DNA of 64,000 nucleotides from Halalkalibacillus halophilus DSM 18494 (lineage in GTDB: Bacteria > Bacillota > Bacilli > Bacillales > Alkalibacillaceae), in assembly GCF_000423105.1 (NCBI RefSeq), contig NZ_AUHI01000008.1:62001-126000 (forward strand). Direction: 5' to 3'. This document shows positions 9,085 to 17,374 of the stretch, in pieces. The translations under genes and the position numbers were made by a program. Numbering within the stretch: the stretch's first letter is position 1; each line of letters begins with the position of its first letter. The notes below the pieces were generated by a model. It had not been told where the DNA came from, did not search any database, and saw nothing but the letters and a program-made list of their open reading frames with translations.

Positions 9085-9255
9085 TTAGAGGCTTTGGAAG
9101 AGGGAAATGGTTAAAATAGGTGTTGATAGCGTTCCTACTGACAATAAAATTATAATTTTGCCTCTATTTATTTTCCTATCTGAAGAACTCATAACTTCGT
9201 AAGATAAGATGATCCAAATAACTAAAGATATGAATGATACAATTAAAAGCCACAC
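9085..9255 (-). CDS. Small hydrophobic membrane protein (56 aa)
   Basis: Too short for routine calling but well formed: an AAAGGAG site eight bases before a GTG start at 9255, an open frame of 56 codons, and two hydrophobic stretches (VWLLIVSFISLVIWIILS and a second one IIILLSVGTLSTPILTISLF) around a short charged loop SSSDRKINRGK. It would be a two-helix membrane protein. It starts 27 bp after the reductase gene on the same strand and is probably cotranscribed with it. No family recognised. Confidence 0.55.
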   Translation of the reverse strand: MWLLIVSFISLVIWIILSYEVMSSSDRKINRGKIIILLSVGTLSTPILTISLFQSL

Positions 9256-9282
9256 ACTATTTACTCCTTTTCATCAAGTTAT

Positions 9283-10104
9283 CTATCTAAAACGAGTTTT
9301 AAGCAATCGATTCACTTTATGAGTATTCAAGGAAGTATCCAATATAATATCTGAATTATTATCAACGTCTACTTTGATTGGTCTTATTACGTCTTCTGAA
9401 TAACCCAAACCACTTAACCGCTCTGTATAAAATGCAAAATAACTTAACTTCTCTTGCGAAGCCATATGCAATATGCCATGAAAGTCTATGTTGATAATCT
9501 CTAATATAGCATTAGATAAATCTTCTATATGTACAAATGTACGATACAAATTTGCAGCAGCATTAAAGAAATATTTTTCTTCAACTTGTCTAATAACCTT
9601 TTGAGTTCGTATCTCCATATTTTCATATGAGTGACCACCATATATAGGACCAGGTCGAATAATTATGTGATTTGGATGATTTTCTTGAATCATCCTCTCC
9701 CCATTTATTTTAGAATTAACATAGGTTGATAGAGGTGAGTCCCCAGCCATAGGGTGCGTATTATCTAATTCAAGGTAACCCCCATTCCCCTCAGAAAAAA
9801 CAGCATCAGTTGATATGAAGATCAGTTTTGTTTCTGACGGTATAGAAGACAAAAGGTTAGAAAGACCAATATTAATTAGTGAATCTTCATTCTCCATCCC
9901 TAACAGTGACCATATGATAGTATCTGGCTGATAATTTTTTATTGTCTGAGAGATGGAAATTTTATCAGTTACGTCCAACTTTATTATATTCGATTTTTCA
10001 TTCACTGACCTCGAAGTACCCAATACTGTATATTTGGAACCCTCTATTAATCTAATTAAATTAGAACCTAAAAATCCTCTTGCTCCTAAGATTAGAATTT
10101 TCAA
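9283..10104 (-). CDS. NAD(P)-dependent sugar-nucleotide epimerase/reductase (extended SDR, RmlD-like)
   Basis: An extended short-chain dehydrogenase of about 273 residues. The Rossmann glycine motif is GARGFLG, the SDR serine lies in FISTDAVFSEG, and the catalytic YxxxK is YVNSK. The overall plan resembles dTDP-4-dehydrorhamnose reductases (RmlD), but no other rhamnose genes are nearby, so the substrate is uncertain. The start is probably TTG at 10104 after GGGTGG, not the GTG at 10113 that lies inside this ribosome binding site. It is followed by a 56-codon membrane-protein gene on the same strand. Confidence 0.78.
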   Translation of the reverse strand: MKILILGARGFLGSNLIRLIEGSKYTVLGTSRSVNEKSNIIKLDVTDKISISQTIKNYQPDTIIWSLLGMENEDSLINIGLSNLLSSIPSETKLIFISTDAVFSEGNGGYLELDNTHPMAGDSPLSTYVNSKINGERMIQENHPNHIIIRPGPIYGGHSYENMEIRTQKVIRQVEEKYFFNAAANLYRTFVHIEDLSNAILEIINIDFHGILHMASQEKLSYFAFYTERLSGLGYSEDVIRPIKVDVDNNSDIILDTSLNTHKVNRLLKTRFR

Positions 10105-10342
10105 ACTTACCACCCACTAACTTTTGTAGCTACTATTTTACTAGAATATACTATGAAATTATATAAAAGACAATTTCATCCACCTTCATATCTCCCCTAA
10201 TGTTCATACAATTGTTCACTCCTAAAAATCTTAGAAATAAAATTACTATTTTAGGTAATTTAATTCCAATTATAGAAACTTATGATACAATTAGTTAATC
10301 AAAATTAAATTTTCAGAAAAATATGAGAAGGAGAACTTTTTA

Positions 10343-10444
10343 ATGAAAAATAATAAAAAAGCCTTAACGTACATATTAATTGGGGTCATTGGAATGTTGA
10401 TTGGTATGTTCATAGCAAGTCCCTTATTTCAATCATTTTTTTAA
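10343..10444 (+). CDS. Small single-helix membrane protein (33 aa)
   Basis: ATG at 10343 follows GAGAAGGAG with good spacing. The 33 residues begin with basic MKNNKKALTY followed by one hydrophobic helix (ILIGVIGMLIGMFIASPLF). Downstream, in another frame, comes a second hydrophobic stretch (STLVILAVMMTLFC) before the hydrolase. This suggests that either two tiny proteins or one frameshifted two-helix protein lie here. No family recognised. Confidence 0.5.
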   Translation: MKNNKKALTYILIGVIGMLIGMFIASPLFQSFF

Positions 10445-10536
10445 GGTCAACTTTAGTTGTGAGTACTCTAGTTATCTTGGCAGTGATGATGACTCTTTTT
10501 TGCTCAGAAAGAAATGAAATAGAATGGGGGAGTATA

Positions 10537-11250
10537 TTGATTTTACATACTGAAGTTATTGGAGACGAAGAACCAATTGTATTTTTACACACTGGGTTGC
10601 AAACTGGTGTAACAGATTTTGAATATCAGAGAGATTATTTTAAAGATAAATATAAAATAATCCTACCTGATTTGCGTGGTCATGGCAATTCATTGGGAGA
10701 TGACTTTACTAATTTTTTTGAGGACTCAGCAGTAGATATTGATGAAACACTCGTCCACTTAGGAGTTGACTCTGCACATATTGTAGGCTGCTCGTTAGGT
10801 GCTTTGGTGGGATTGTTTTATGCGAAAAGGTTTCCTCTTAAAGTAAAAAGTTTAACAATTTCAGGCATTTTATCCGAAAGACCAGATGACTGGTTAGATA
10901 TGCAGAAACAAGACATTAAACATCAGGCAAAACTATTAAAAAATAAAAATACTTTAAGTTACTTTGATAATTTGCATAAGTCTGATTGGAGACAATTTTT
11001 AGAGATGGTCAAGGATGAAAATTGGTATCCATTTGAAGAAACTAAAGATTTAGACGGCATCATTTCTCCTGTCTTGTATATTGTTGGGGAGGGAAATAAA
11101 GAAGAAACTAAAGGGACACTTTTATACCCTTTATTAAAAGATGATGTTCATGTATCTATTATTCCATTTGCTTCACACTTAGTCCATTTGGAACAACCAG
11201 ATTTATATTCAAGAATTTTAGAAAAGTTTATAACTGAAATTAACAATTAA
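10537..11250 (+). CDS. Alpha/beta-fold hydrolase
   Basis: About 237 residues with the oxyanion-region HTGLQTG, PDLRGHGNS, the nucleophile elbow GCSLG (serine), and a late histidine in FASHLVHLEQPD. It is a serine hydrolase of the BioH/lactonase/esterase type; the substrate is unknown. I place the start at TTG 10537, five bases after GGGGGAG, because the family usually begins just before VFLHTG. The longer frame from 10459 would add a hydrophobic segment not expected in this family. Confidence 0.8.
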   Translation: MILHTEVIGDEEPIVFLHTGLQTGVTDFEYQRDYFKDKYKIILPDLRGHGNSLGDDFTNFFEDSAVDIDETLVHLGVDSAHIVGCSLGALVGLFYAKRFPLKVKSLTISGILSERPDDWLDMQKQDIKHQAKLLKNKNTLSYFDNLHKSDWRQFLEMVKDENWYPFEETKDLDGIISPVLYIVGEGNKEETKGTLLYPLLKDDVHVSIIPFASHLVHLEQPDLYSRILEKFITEINN

Positions 11251-11325
11251 AATCCGTATTGAACAAGGAAATCGTAATAATTTTTCAGGATTTTTTTATT
11301 CGTGCAAGGCACTGGGGGAATTAGT

Positions 11326-11931
11326 ATGTTTATAGTAAGATCAATTATTTTATGGATTATTATAACTACGATCATTAATGCTTATTTAATGACGTTCCCT
11401 ATGCCTGTCTTACGAAAACAGGATTATCCGTCCAACTATTTAATAAAAGGAAATAAAAGGATCGAGATACAAAACAAAAGGGAATGTGCAGCACTTTCGA
11501 CTGCATATATGTTACGCCATTTTGGAATGAAGGCAGATGGAAAAGAGTTGTATACCAACTTTCCATGTAAAACAAGTTCAGGCGAAGTATACCCTAAGGG
11601 AATTCGAAAGGTATTAAAAGAAAAGGGATTTAAAACAAGCTATTATAAAGGAAATATAAATACATTAAAGCACGAAGTTAGTAAAGGAAATCCCGTAATT
11701 GTTTTTATTAAAGTACAAAATCGACATCATAGCTTGCACTTTGTCCCTGTAGTAGGTTATGACGAGGACCATTTCTACCTTGCAGAATCTTTAGAGCCAT
11801 TGATTAATAGTAAAGATAATTCCAGCTTTAATCGAAAAGTTCCTATTAGTGAATTTAAGAAATTGTGGAATATAAAGAATTTTAATACGCTTTTTTATAG
11901 CAATACGTACATAACGGTAAAGACCTTATAA
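11326..11931 (+). CDS. Membrane-anchored C39-like (papain-fold) protein
   Basis: An N-terminal signal-anchor helix (FIVRSIILWIIITTIINAYL) precedes a C39-like peptidase domain: Cys in KRECAALSTAYM, a loop GEVYPKGIRKVLKEKG, and His in HSLHFVPVVGYDED. This is the order of Cys and His in the C39_2 domain, which also occurs in proteins with no proven protease activity. The active domain would face outside. The ATG at 11326 has a GGGGGAA site; the longer GTG start at 11302 does not. No bacteriocin precursor or exporter is nearby, so a processing role for a peptide is not supported. Confidence 0.72.
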   Translation: MFIVRSIILWIIITTIINAYLMTFPMPVLRKQDYPSNYLIKGNKRIEIQNKRECAALSTAYMLRHFGMKADGKELYTNFPCKTSSGEVYPKGIRKVLKEKGFKTSYYKGNINTLKHEVSKGNPVIVFIKVQNRHHSLHFVPVVGYDEDHFYLAESLEPLINSKDNSSFNRKVPISEFKKLWNIKNFNTLFYSNTYITVKTL

Positions 11932-12010
11932 AGCAAATATAAATAACGACACAAACTTATTTTACTTTAGCAACTTCAATTTAAACTTTTGAACATAGGA
12001 GGATAAGGGA

Positions 12011-12364
12011 ATGTTCTATAGACAAAAAAGTTATGTAATAAAAAATGATTTTGTAGATGAGTTTAACGCCCATTTCATTAATACTAATCTACCGAACCAA
12101 CTTAAATATGGTTCTCGTTTAATTGGTCGTTGGATGAAAGCTAACAATGACAACACCACTGAAATATTTGCCATTTGGGAATATGATAGTTATGAAGAAT
12201 ATATTAATATTGAGGGAAAAATTCGAAATGATGACAAGCATATTGAACGAATTAACAAATGGTACAACGATTTTGGTGGAAGAGATTATGTGTTAGAAGA
12301 ATATATCTTGGAAGCTAAAAACGAAGCTTTAGTTTCAACAGTATCTAATGATGATTTAAAATAA
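12011..12364 (+). CDS. NIPSNAP-family protein
   Basis: The 117 residues form a dimeric ferredoxin-like (ABM/NIPSNAP) domain: MFYRQKSYVIK at the start, LIGRWMKANND, and IFAIWEYDSYEEYINIEGKI in the middle are characteristic. The function of bacterial NIPSNAP proteins is mostly unknown. A strong AGGAGG site precedes the ATG. It stands alone between convergent genes and is followed by a small terminator-like hairpin. Confidence 0.75.
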   Translation: MFYRQKSYVIKNDFVDEFNAHFINTNLPNQLKYGSRLIGRWMKANNDNTTEIFAIWEYDSYEEYINIEGKIRNDDKHIERINKWYNDFGGRDYVLEEYILEAKNEALVSTVSNDDLK

Positions 12365-12483
12365 TAGCATAAGAGATTAAGATATGATCCTTTTACTATT
12401 GAAAGAAGAAAGTGGAAACCCATTTCGGATCTTTCCACTCCTTCCACTATTCACTCTAAAATTCAACTAAAAAAGGATGTGTG

Positions 12484-12503
12484 CTCTCATCAAGAGAGTT
12501 TTT
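12484..12503 (+). terminator. Short terminator after the NIPSNAP gene
   Basis: CTCTC, a five-base loop ATCAA, then GAGAG followed by TTTTT. The stem is only 5 bp, so strength is doubtful. Confidence 0.45.
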
Positions 12504-12546
12504 CTTTTTATTACAGCACGGTGGGTAAAAATGACCACAAACCATT

Positions 12547-13017
12547 TTACTTATTTATAATGTTTTCTAATCTATCTAACAAATTTGTCTGAAGGTCTTC
12601 TGAAATAAAAGAATAATGACTGTCATCTGTGTTAGGTGAAGATGAAATAACCGTTCCATCTTCAAAAATTGTAAACGTAAAAATGCTAGAAGAATTTGCA
12701 GCATCATTTTCAGAAAAGCCAAAGCTATAATAAGTTTCTAACTCCATTTTATCCTCAATACTATCTATCTCATCAATACTATTTAATTTGATATTCTCTT
12801 CATTTATTATCGAAATAATATTATCAATGGTTCCTTCATCATTAAACTGTTCTGTCATATCACTAGACGATTGATTTTCTTCATTTTTTTGAAGTAACAC
12901 AGTATTATAATCATTACCTTCTAGCTCTAAACGTACATTGGAATTATTCTGTTCATCATCAGTACTACAAGCGGCTAACAATAGAATTATAATAAAACTT
13001 GCTATTAAACTTTTCAT
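12547..13017 (-). CDS. Small lipoprotein of unknown function
   Basis: A 156-residue lipoprotein: MKSLIASFIIILLLAAC is a clean signal peptide with lipobox LAAC, followed by an acidic linker and a domain rich in Asp, Glu and Ser. The C-terminal segment FTFTIFEDGTVISSS suggests a beta-rich fold. No domain family recognised. The next gene upstream on this strand is a second small lipoprotein with a different body. Confidence 0.7.
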   Translation of the reverse strand: MKSLIASFIIILLLAACSTDDEQNNSNVRLELEGNDYNTVLLQKNEENQSSSDMTEQFNDEGTIDNIISIINEENIKLNSIDEIDSIEDKMELETYYSFGFSENDAANSSSIFTFTIFEDGTVISSSPNTDDSHYSFISEDLQTNLLDRLENIINK

Positions 13018-13104
13018 TAGGAACCTACCTTTCAGAACATCAAGAACACAAGAAATGTTACAGTAAAAAATGCTACTAAATACATAAAACGGAACGTCCT
13101 TAGA

Positions 13105-13548
13105 TTACTTTTCTTGGTTTATCAATTCAAATGACTCTTCGGAATCATTCCATTTCACATTCACTTGAACTACCGCATCCTCTTCTATTTTTGTACTAGT
13201 GCTTACTCCACTAATTGTAAACGTAGCATTACTTGGTGGTTCATCGAATTCCCTACTTCTATATCCACCTTCTGCCCCTGCATCATATGAAAATTCAAGT
13301 AATTCTATTGACTGGACATCTTCCTCCAGTTCTTTGTACTTCAGTTTAAATTCAGAATCACCTTCATTAGAATACTTGTTCACTCCATCTTCTTCCTCCC
13401 AAATTTCTGTTCCCTCATAAATATATTCAGCTTCCCAAGACTCACCTTCACCTATAAATGTATACTCATAGTTAGTCGTTTCTGTATTCGAACATCCAGA
13501 AAGTAACAAAATCACTATAAATATTGAAGATATAAATAGATTTTTCAC
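13105..13548 (-). CDS. Small lipoprotein of unknown function
   Basis: A 147-residue lipoprotein with signal peptide MKNLFISSIFIVILLLSGC. The body is acidic and Glu/Tyr-rich (YTFIGEGESWEAEYIYEG), followed by segments predicted to be beta strands (ATFTISGVSTSTKI, VVQVNVKWNDSEESFEL). It resembles many uncharacterised extracytoplasmic lipoproteins in Bacillaceae. The ATG follows GGGGGGAT. It precedes the other lipoprotein by 87 bp on the same strand. Confidence 0.7.
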   Translation of the reverse strand: MKNLFISSIFIVILLLSGCSNTETTNYEYTFIGEGESWEAEYIYEGTEIWEEEDGVNKYSNEGDSEFKLKYKELEEDVQSIELLEFSYDAGAEGGYRSREFDEPPSNATFTISGVSTSTKIEEDAVVQVNVKWNDSEESFELINQEK

Positions 13549-13561
13549 CTCTATCCCCCCT

Positions 13562-14124
13562 TAATACAAATGATTTTTCTCTTATAATATATTTAGTTAG
13601 TTTATGGTAGTTATTTGTTAATCTTCTCTGTATCGTTAGTTGACTTAGGTATGATCTTATACAGTAAACGTTGATAACCATTGTATCATGATTTTCTATA
13701 TTTAGAATTCAATTACCATTTATTTAATTATAACTTCAGTTGTTGTCAAATAAAAAAGCGATAAGTGTGTAGGCATGGTTTAGAGGAGTTTCCACGGAAT
13801 CATCAAAAAAGCCACCCCTAATTTGGGTGACTTAAACTTGCTATTTATTCTTCAACTAATTTAAGCAATTACCTTTATCGCATCTATCCAATAGATTCGT
13901 TTCTTTCAGTCCATATTTTACTTCAACTGCTCTATATTTATATATAAACAATTAAAGATATATTTTTATTATTCCAAAATATTCTAAAATTACATATACA
14001 TTTCAATAGTTACTTGATATTCTTACTATAAAATCATGCTTTTAGTAAGTTAAACCTAATTAATCAATTCCATTGGCTAGATCAATTATTCTAATTATAG
14101 GCTAAGGAAGGTGGGATATTACAT
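13562..14124. other. Gene-free AT-rich stretch
   Basis: About 560 bases between the lipoprotein and a plus-strand small membrane protein. I find no convincing reading frame with a ribosome binding site. The only structured element is a hairpin at 13805-13833. The rest is very AT-rich and may hold the divergent promoters of the flanking genes. Confidence 0.5.
13805..13833 (-). terminator. Orphan intrinsic terminator
   Basis: On the minus strand AAGTCACCC pairs with GGGTGGCTT (9 bp with one G-T pair) around an AT loop, followed by TTTTTT. No annotated minus-strand gene ends nearby, since the next one upstream on that strand is the ABC importer 700 bp away. It may end an unseen small RNA or antisense transcript. 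Confidence 0.6.
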
Positions 14125-14415
14125 ATGACCATTCACAAACCACAAAAAATTAATATATGGATTCAGTTGTTATTATTACTTTTTAATATTATCTTCATTT
14201 CATTTTTAATCGAAGAATTAATAGATGCTACTGAACCAAATTATGGGGGTTTGGCTTTCTTCACACCAATAATTGCTTTAATTTCCTTACTGTATATTAG
14301 GAATTTAAAAAGCGAAATCCGTAGTTACCTATTTCGATCTTTACAAGTGTTAAACTGGTTCTTTATTATTTTTCCATTTACAGTTTTTATCGTTATCTTT
14401 TTAGCTTTTTTATAA
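14125..14415 (+). CDS. Small membrane protein, three helices
   Basis: The 96 residues contain three hydrophobic segments: IWIQLLLLLFNIIFISFLI, GLAFFTPIIALISLLYI and LQVLNWFFIIFPFTVFIVIFLAFL. A GGAAGGTGGG site precedes the ATG. It is an integral membrane protein of unknown function, convergent with the ABC importer operon. No family recognised. Confidence 0.6.
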   Translation: MTIHKPQKINIWIQLLLLLFNIIFISFLIEELIDATEPNYGGLAFFTPIIALISLLYIRNLKSEIRSYLFRSLQVLNWFFIIFPFTVFIVIFLAFL

Positions 14416-14499
14416 AATAAAATGGACATTAGTAAAAAAAATCAATAAAACTAAACAGAAATTCTAGTTTTAAAGAAATTCATTATGATATAGCATAGT

Positions 14500-15294
14500 T
14501 CAACCTAAAATCGCTTTATCGCTAGCAATTTGTTCACCGCGAATGCGTTGGAATTCGTCTAGCAGATCTTTAATGATCAGGTTTTGTTTTTCCTCACCTT
14601 TAACATCAAAAATGATCTGGCCTTTGTCCATCATAAATAGTCGGTCACCTAGGTCGAGTGCTTGTTGCATGTTGTGGGTGACCATCATGGTGGTTAATCC
14701 GAATTTGGAAACGACATCTCCTGTGATTTTTGTTATTAATTCTGCGCGCGATGGATCGAGTGCTGCAGTGTGTTCATCTAATAATAAAATTTTAGGCTCG
14801 GTGAATGTTGCCATTAAAAGTGATAAAGCTTGGCGTTCTCCCCCAGACAATAAACCGACTTTGGCATTTAATCGATCTTCTAATCCTAAATTCAAAGTAT
14901 CAAGATAGTCCCGGAAATGGTCTTTTCGTTTTTTTGAAACACCGGGAACGAGGCGCCGTTTTTTGTCTCTGGAATATGCCATGGCTAAGTTTTCTTCTAT
15001 AGTCATGGATGGTGCTGTTCCTGCCATTGGATCTTGGAAGACGCGGCCGACCATTTTTGACCGTTTATATTCAGGGAGATGCACCACATTTTGGTCATCA
15101 ATCAACACATCACCGACGTCTGGAATTAAACTGCCCGAAATCACGTTCATAAGCGTTGATTTACCTGCACCATTACTTCCAATAACCGTAACAAACTCAC
15201 CCTTTTGTAGTTCTAAGTTAATATCATCTAAAGCAATCTTTTCATCCGGTGTACCTTCATTAAATGTAAGGGATACATCATGTATGTTAAGCAC
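14500..15294 (-). CDS. ABC importer ATP-binding protein (TrpY/COG1101 type)
   Basis: A 264-residue ATPase with Walker A GSNGAGKST, signature LLSGGERQALSL, Walker B KILLLDEHTAALD and the switch histidine in TMMVTHNM. The sequence PGVSKKRKDHF in the helical region and the gene order (lipoprotein, permease, ATPase) match the COG2984-COG4120-COG1101 importers. These include streptococcal TrpXYZ, which imports tryptophan. Here it lies downstream of a phenylalanine-type dehydrogenase and a 2-oxoacid dehydrogenase on the same strand, so an aromatic amino acid is a reasonable guess for the cargo. It overlaps the permease by 8 bp. Confidence 0.9.
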   Translation of the reverse strand: MLNIHDVSLTFNEGTPDEKIALDDINLELQKGEFVTVIGSNGAGKSTLMNVISGSLIPDVGDVLIDDQNVVHLPEYKRSKMVGRVFQDPMAGTAPSMTIEENLAMAYSRDKKRRLVPGVSKKRKDHFRDYLDTLNLGLEDRLNAKVGLLSGGERQALSLLMATFTEPKILLLDEHTAALDPSRAELITKITGDVVSKFGLTTMMVTHNMQQALDLGDRLFMMDKGQIIFDVKGEEKQNLIIKDLLDEFQRIRGEQIASDKAILG

Positions 15295-16270
15295 TGGCCT
15301 CCCTCCCTTTCCGTTCCATGAGCGCTGCGCGTTTAGCTAACCTGCGTTTCTTTTCACGTCTTGATTGCAAAATCTTTGGTGTAACAAGTGCAGCTATAAC
15401 TAGTACGGCTGTAATTAGTTTCAAGTCACTTGATTCTAAGAAATCCACTCTTAATGCAAGTGTGATCACGACACGATAAATGATTGCTCCACCAATAACG
15501 GCGAGTGTCACTCTAGCGATCGTTTTCTTTCCGAATAATGCTTCACCGATAATAACCGAGGCAAGCCCGATGACAATCATTCCAATACCCATGTTTAGAT
15601 TTGCAAATCCCCCGTGTTGGGCGACCAGGGCACCTGATAATGCGACTAACCCGTTTGATAACCCTATCCCAATAATGATTAAAAAGTTCGTGTTCGCTGA
15701 TAAGCTGCGGATCATCTTTTGATTATCCCCCGTAGCACGAATCGCAAGGCCTACTTCGGTTTTCAAAAAGAAATCTAGCATAAATTTAATCGCAAGTGTC
15801 ACAATGGTCATAATGATTAAAATTGCCCAAGTCGTCGGGACTCGATCTGCTCCAATAAATATACTATTTAAAGCGGAATCAATTGCCGGTGACCAGAAAG
15901 ATTGAATTTGATTAACAATCGTTGTTTCATTCAGCATCGAGACGGTTGGCTGCCCCATAAACCTAAGATTAATAGAATATAAAGCGATCATCATGAGAAT
16001 CCCCGCAAGTAATGCATTGATTTTTCCTTTCGTATGAAGGATTCCGGTTATACATCCTGCAATAAATCCTGCAAAAGCACCTACCAATGTTGCCGTAATC
16101 GGAGACATGCCATTAACGATTAACATGCCTGTAATACCTGCCCCAGTTACAAAGCTTCCATCCACTGTTAGATCTGGGAAGTTCAATACTCGGAAGGATA
16201 GATAGACTCCTAAAGCCATGATGGCATAGATCGCTCCTGATTCTACTGCACCAAATAATGATATTAGCAT
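15287..16270 (-). CDS. ABC importer permease (TrpZ/COG4120 type)
   Basis: A 327-residue membrane protein with about eight to nine hydrophobic segments. Its start MLISLFGAVESGAIYAIMAL and the motif FRVLNFPDLTVDGSF are typical of this permease family, related to branched-chain amino acid permeases. The Arg/Lys-rich C-terminus (SRREKKRRLAKRAAL) is cytoplasmic. It should form a homodimeric channel with the ATPase and the upstream lipoprotein. The start has AAGGGAGGG. Confidence 0.9.
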   Translation of the reverse strand: MLISLFGAVESGAIYAIMALGVYLSFRVLNFPDLTVDGSFVTGAGITGMLIVNGMSPITATLVGAFAGFIAGCITGILHTKGKINALLAGILMMIALYSINLRFMGQPTVSMLNETTIVNQIQSFWSPAIDSALNSIFIGADRVPTTWAILIIMTIVTLAIKFMLDFFLKTEVGLAIRATGDNQKMIRSLSANTNFLIIIGIGLSNGLVALSGALVAQHGGFANLNMGIGMIVIGLASVIIGEALFGKKTIARVTLAVIGGAIIYRVVITLALRVDFLESSDLKLITAVLVIAALVTPKILQSRREKKRRLAKRAALMERKGREASA

Positions 16271-16300
16271 GACGCCCTCCCTTTCGTTATGTAGATAAGT

Positions 16301-16321
16301 AAAGCAGGCTAAGCCTGCTTT
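16301..16321 (-). repeat. Intercistronic hairpin between binding protein and permease
   Basis: A perfect inverted repeat, AAAGCAGGC / GCCTGCTTT with a three-base loop, sits between the binding-protein stop (16333) and the permease start (16270). No T-run follows on the coding strand, so it is more likely an mRNA-stabilising or partial-termination element that raises binding protein over permease. Confidence 0.7.
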
Positions 16322-16332
16322 ACCATTTAAGC

Positions 16333-17319
16333 TTATTCTTCGCCTTCTATAAATTGAGCATCGTCATCCCAATCCTCATTCCATTCAATATTCTGCTCCT
16401 CAGCAGCACCTTTGTTGATGAAAAGTTGAATTTCTGGTGGATACTCCGGTGCGATTTCGTTTGCTGCTGCGTCCCCACTTAAGATATCTGCAGCCATTTC
16501 TCCTGCACGGTATCCAATCGTGTGGTAATCAATACCAAATGTTACAAATCCACCTTTTTCCAATGAGCTAGGCTCACCTACTACAAGTGGAATATCTTGG
16601 TCATTCGCAACGCCAACTACACTATCAAGCGCTTCTACAACTGTGTTATCTGTTACGACGAAAAATACGTCAATATCACTTACAAGTGATTGTGCCGCTT
16701 GTTGTACATCAGCGGCGTTTGCTACTGTACGTTCTTCAAGACTTAGGCTAGTGCCTTCCGTAGCTTCTTTCACAGAATCAATTTGAGCGACAGAGTTTGG
16801 TTCTCCAGCATTGTAAATCAGACCTACTGTTGCACCCTCAAAATACTGATCAATAAAGTCGACCGTTGTCTTGATCGCATCTGGATGTAAGTCAGATACA
16901 CCTGTAATATTTTCACCCGCTTCATCCATAGAAGGAACGAGGTCTGCCCCTACTGGATCTGTCACTGAAGTATAAACAATAGGAATATCATCAGTCGCAT
17001 TTAAAGCACCTTGAGCACTTGGAGTTGAGTTCGCAAAGATTAAATCTACATCATCTGCAACAAAACCATCTGAAATCGTCTTTACATTATTCTGATCATT
17101 TTGTGCACTTTGAAAATCGTATTCAATCTCCAAACCCGCATCTTCTAATGCTTCTTGAAATCCTTCATAAGCTAAATCTAGCGAAGGGTGCTCCACAATT
17201 TGTGTTGCACCTACCACGTAGGAATCCCCATCTTCACCTGAAACATCATCATCTCCACAAGCAGCTAATAAACTTAATCCAACTATCACTACAGCCAATA
17301 ATAAAATCCACTTTCTCAT
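16333..17319 (-). CDS. ABC importer substrate-binding lipoprotein (TrpX/COG2984 type)
   Basis: A 328-residue lipoprotein: signal peptide and lipobox LLAAC, an acidic linker, then a two-lobe periplasmic-binding-protein fold (VVGATQIVEHPSLD, FANSTPSAQGAL, IPIVYTSVTDPVGADLV, VTFGIDYHTIGYRAGEMAADIL). This is the COG2984 family that includes TrpX. The mature protein is strongly acidic, as usual for surface proteins of halotolerant Bacillaceae. It starts 55 bp after the E3 gene with no clear terminator between, so it can be read from the upstream catabolic operon. Confidence 0.9.
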   Translation of the reverse strand: MRKWILLLAVVIVGLSLLAACGDDDVSGEDGDSYVVGATQIVEHPSLDLAYEGFQEALEDAGLEIEYDFQSAQNDQNNVKTISDGFVADDVDLIFANSTPSAQGALNATDDIPIVYTSVTDPVGADLVPSMDEAGENITGVSDLHPDAIKTTVDFIDQYFEGATVGLIYNAGEPNSVAQIDSVKEATEGTSLSLEERTVANAADVQQAAQSLVSDIDVFFVVTDNTVVEALDSVVGVANDQDIPLVVGEPSSLEKGGFVTFGIDYHTIGYRAGEMAADILSGDAAANEIAPEYPPEIQLFINKGAAEEQNIEWNEDWDDDAQFIEGEE

Positions 17320-17374
17320 TCAATTTCCCCCTTAAATTTTAATAAAGTACTTTCATTGAACACGTAGATTTACA

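Noticed and set aside
11326..11931. Bacteriocin-processing peptidase
   Set aside because: Although C39-like, it has no ABC exporter domain and no precursor peptide nearby.
13472..13681. 69-codon minus-strand frame overlapping the second lipoprotein start
   Set aside because: It overlaps a well-formed signal peptide in another frame and lacks a ribosome binding site.
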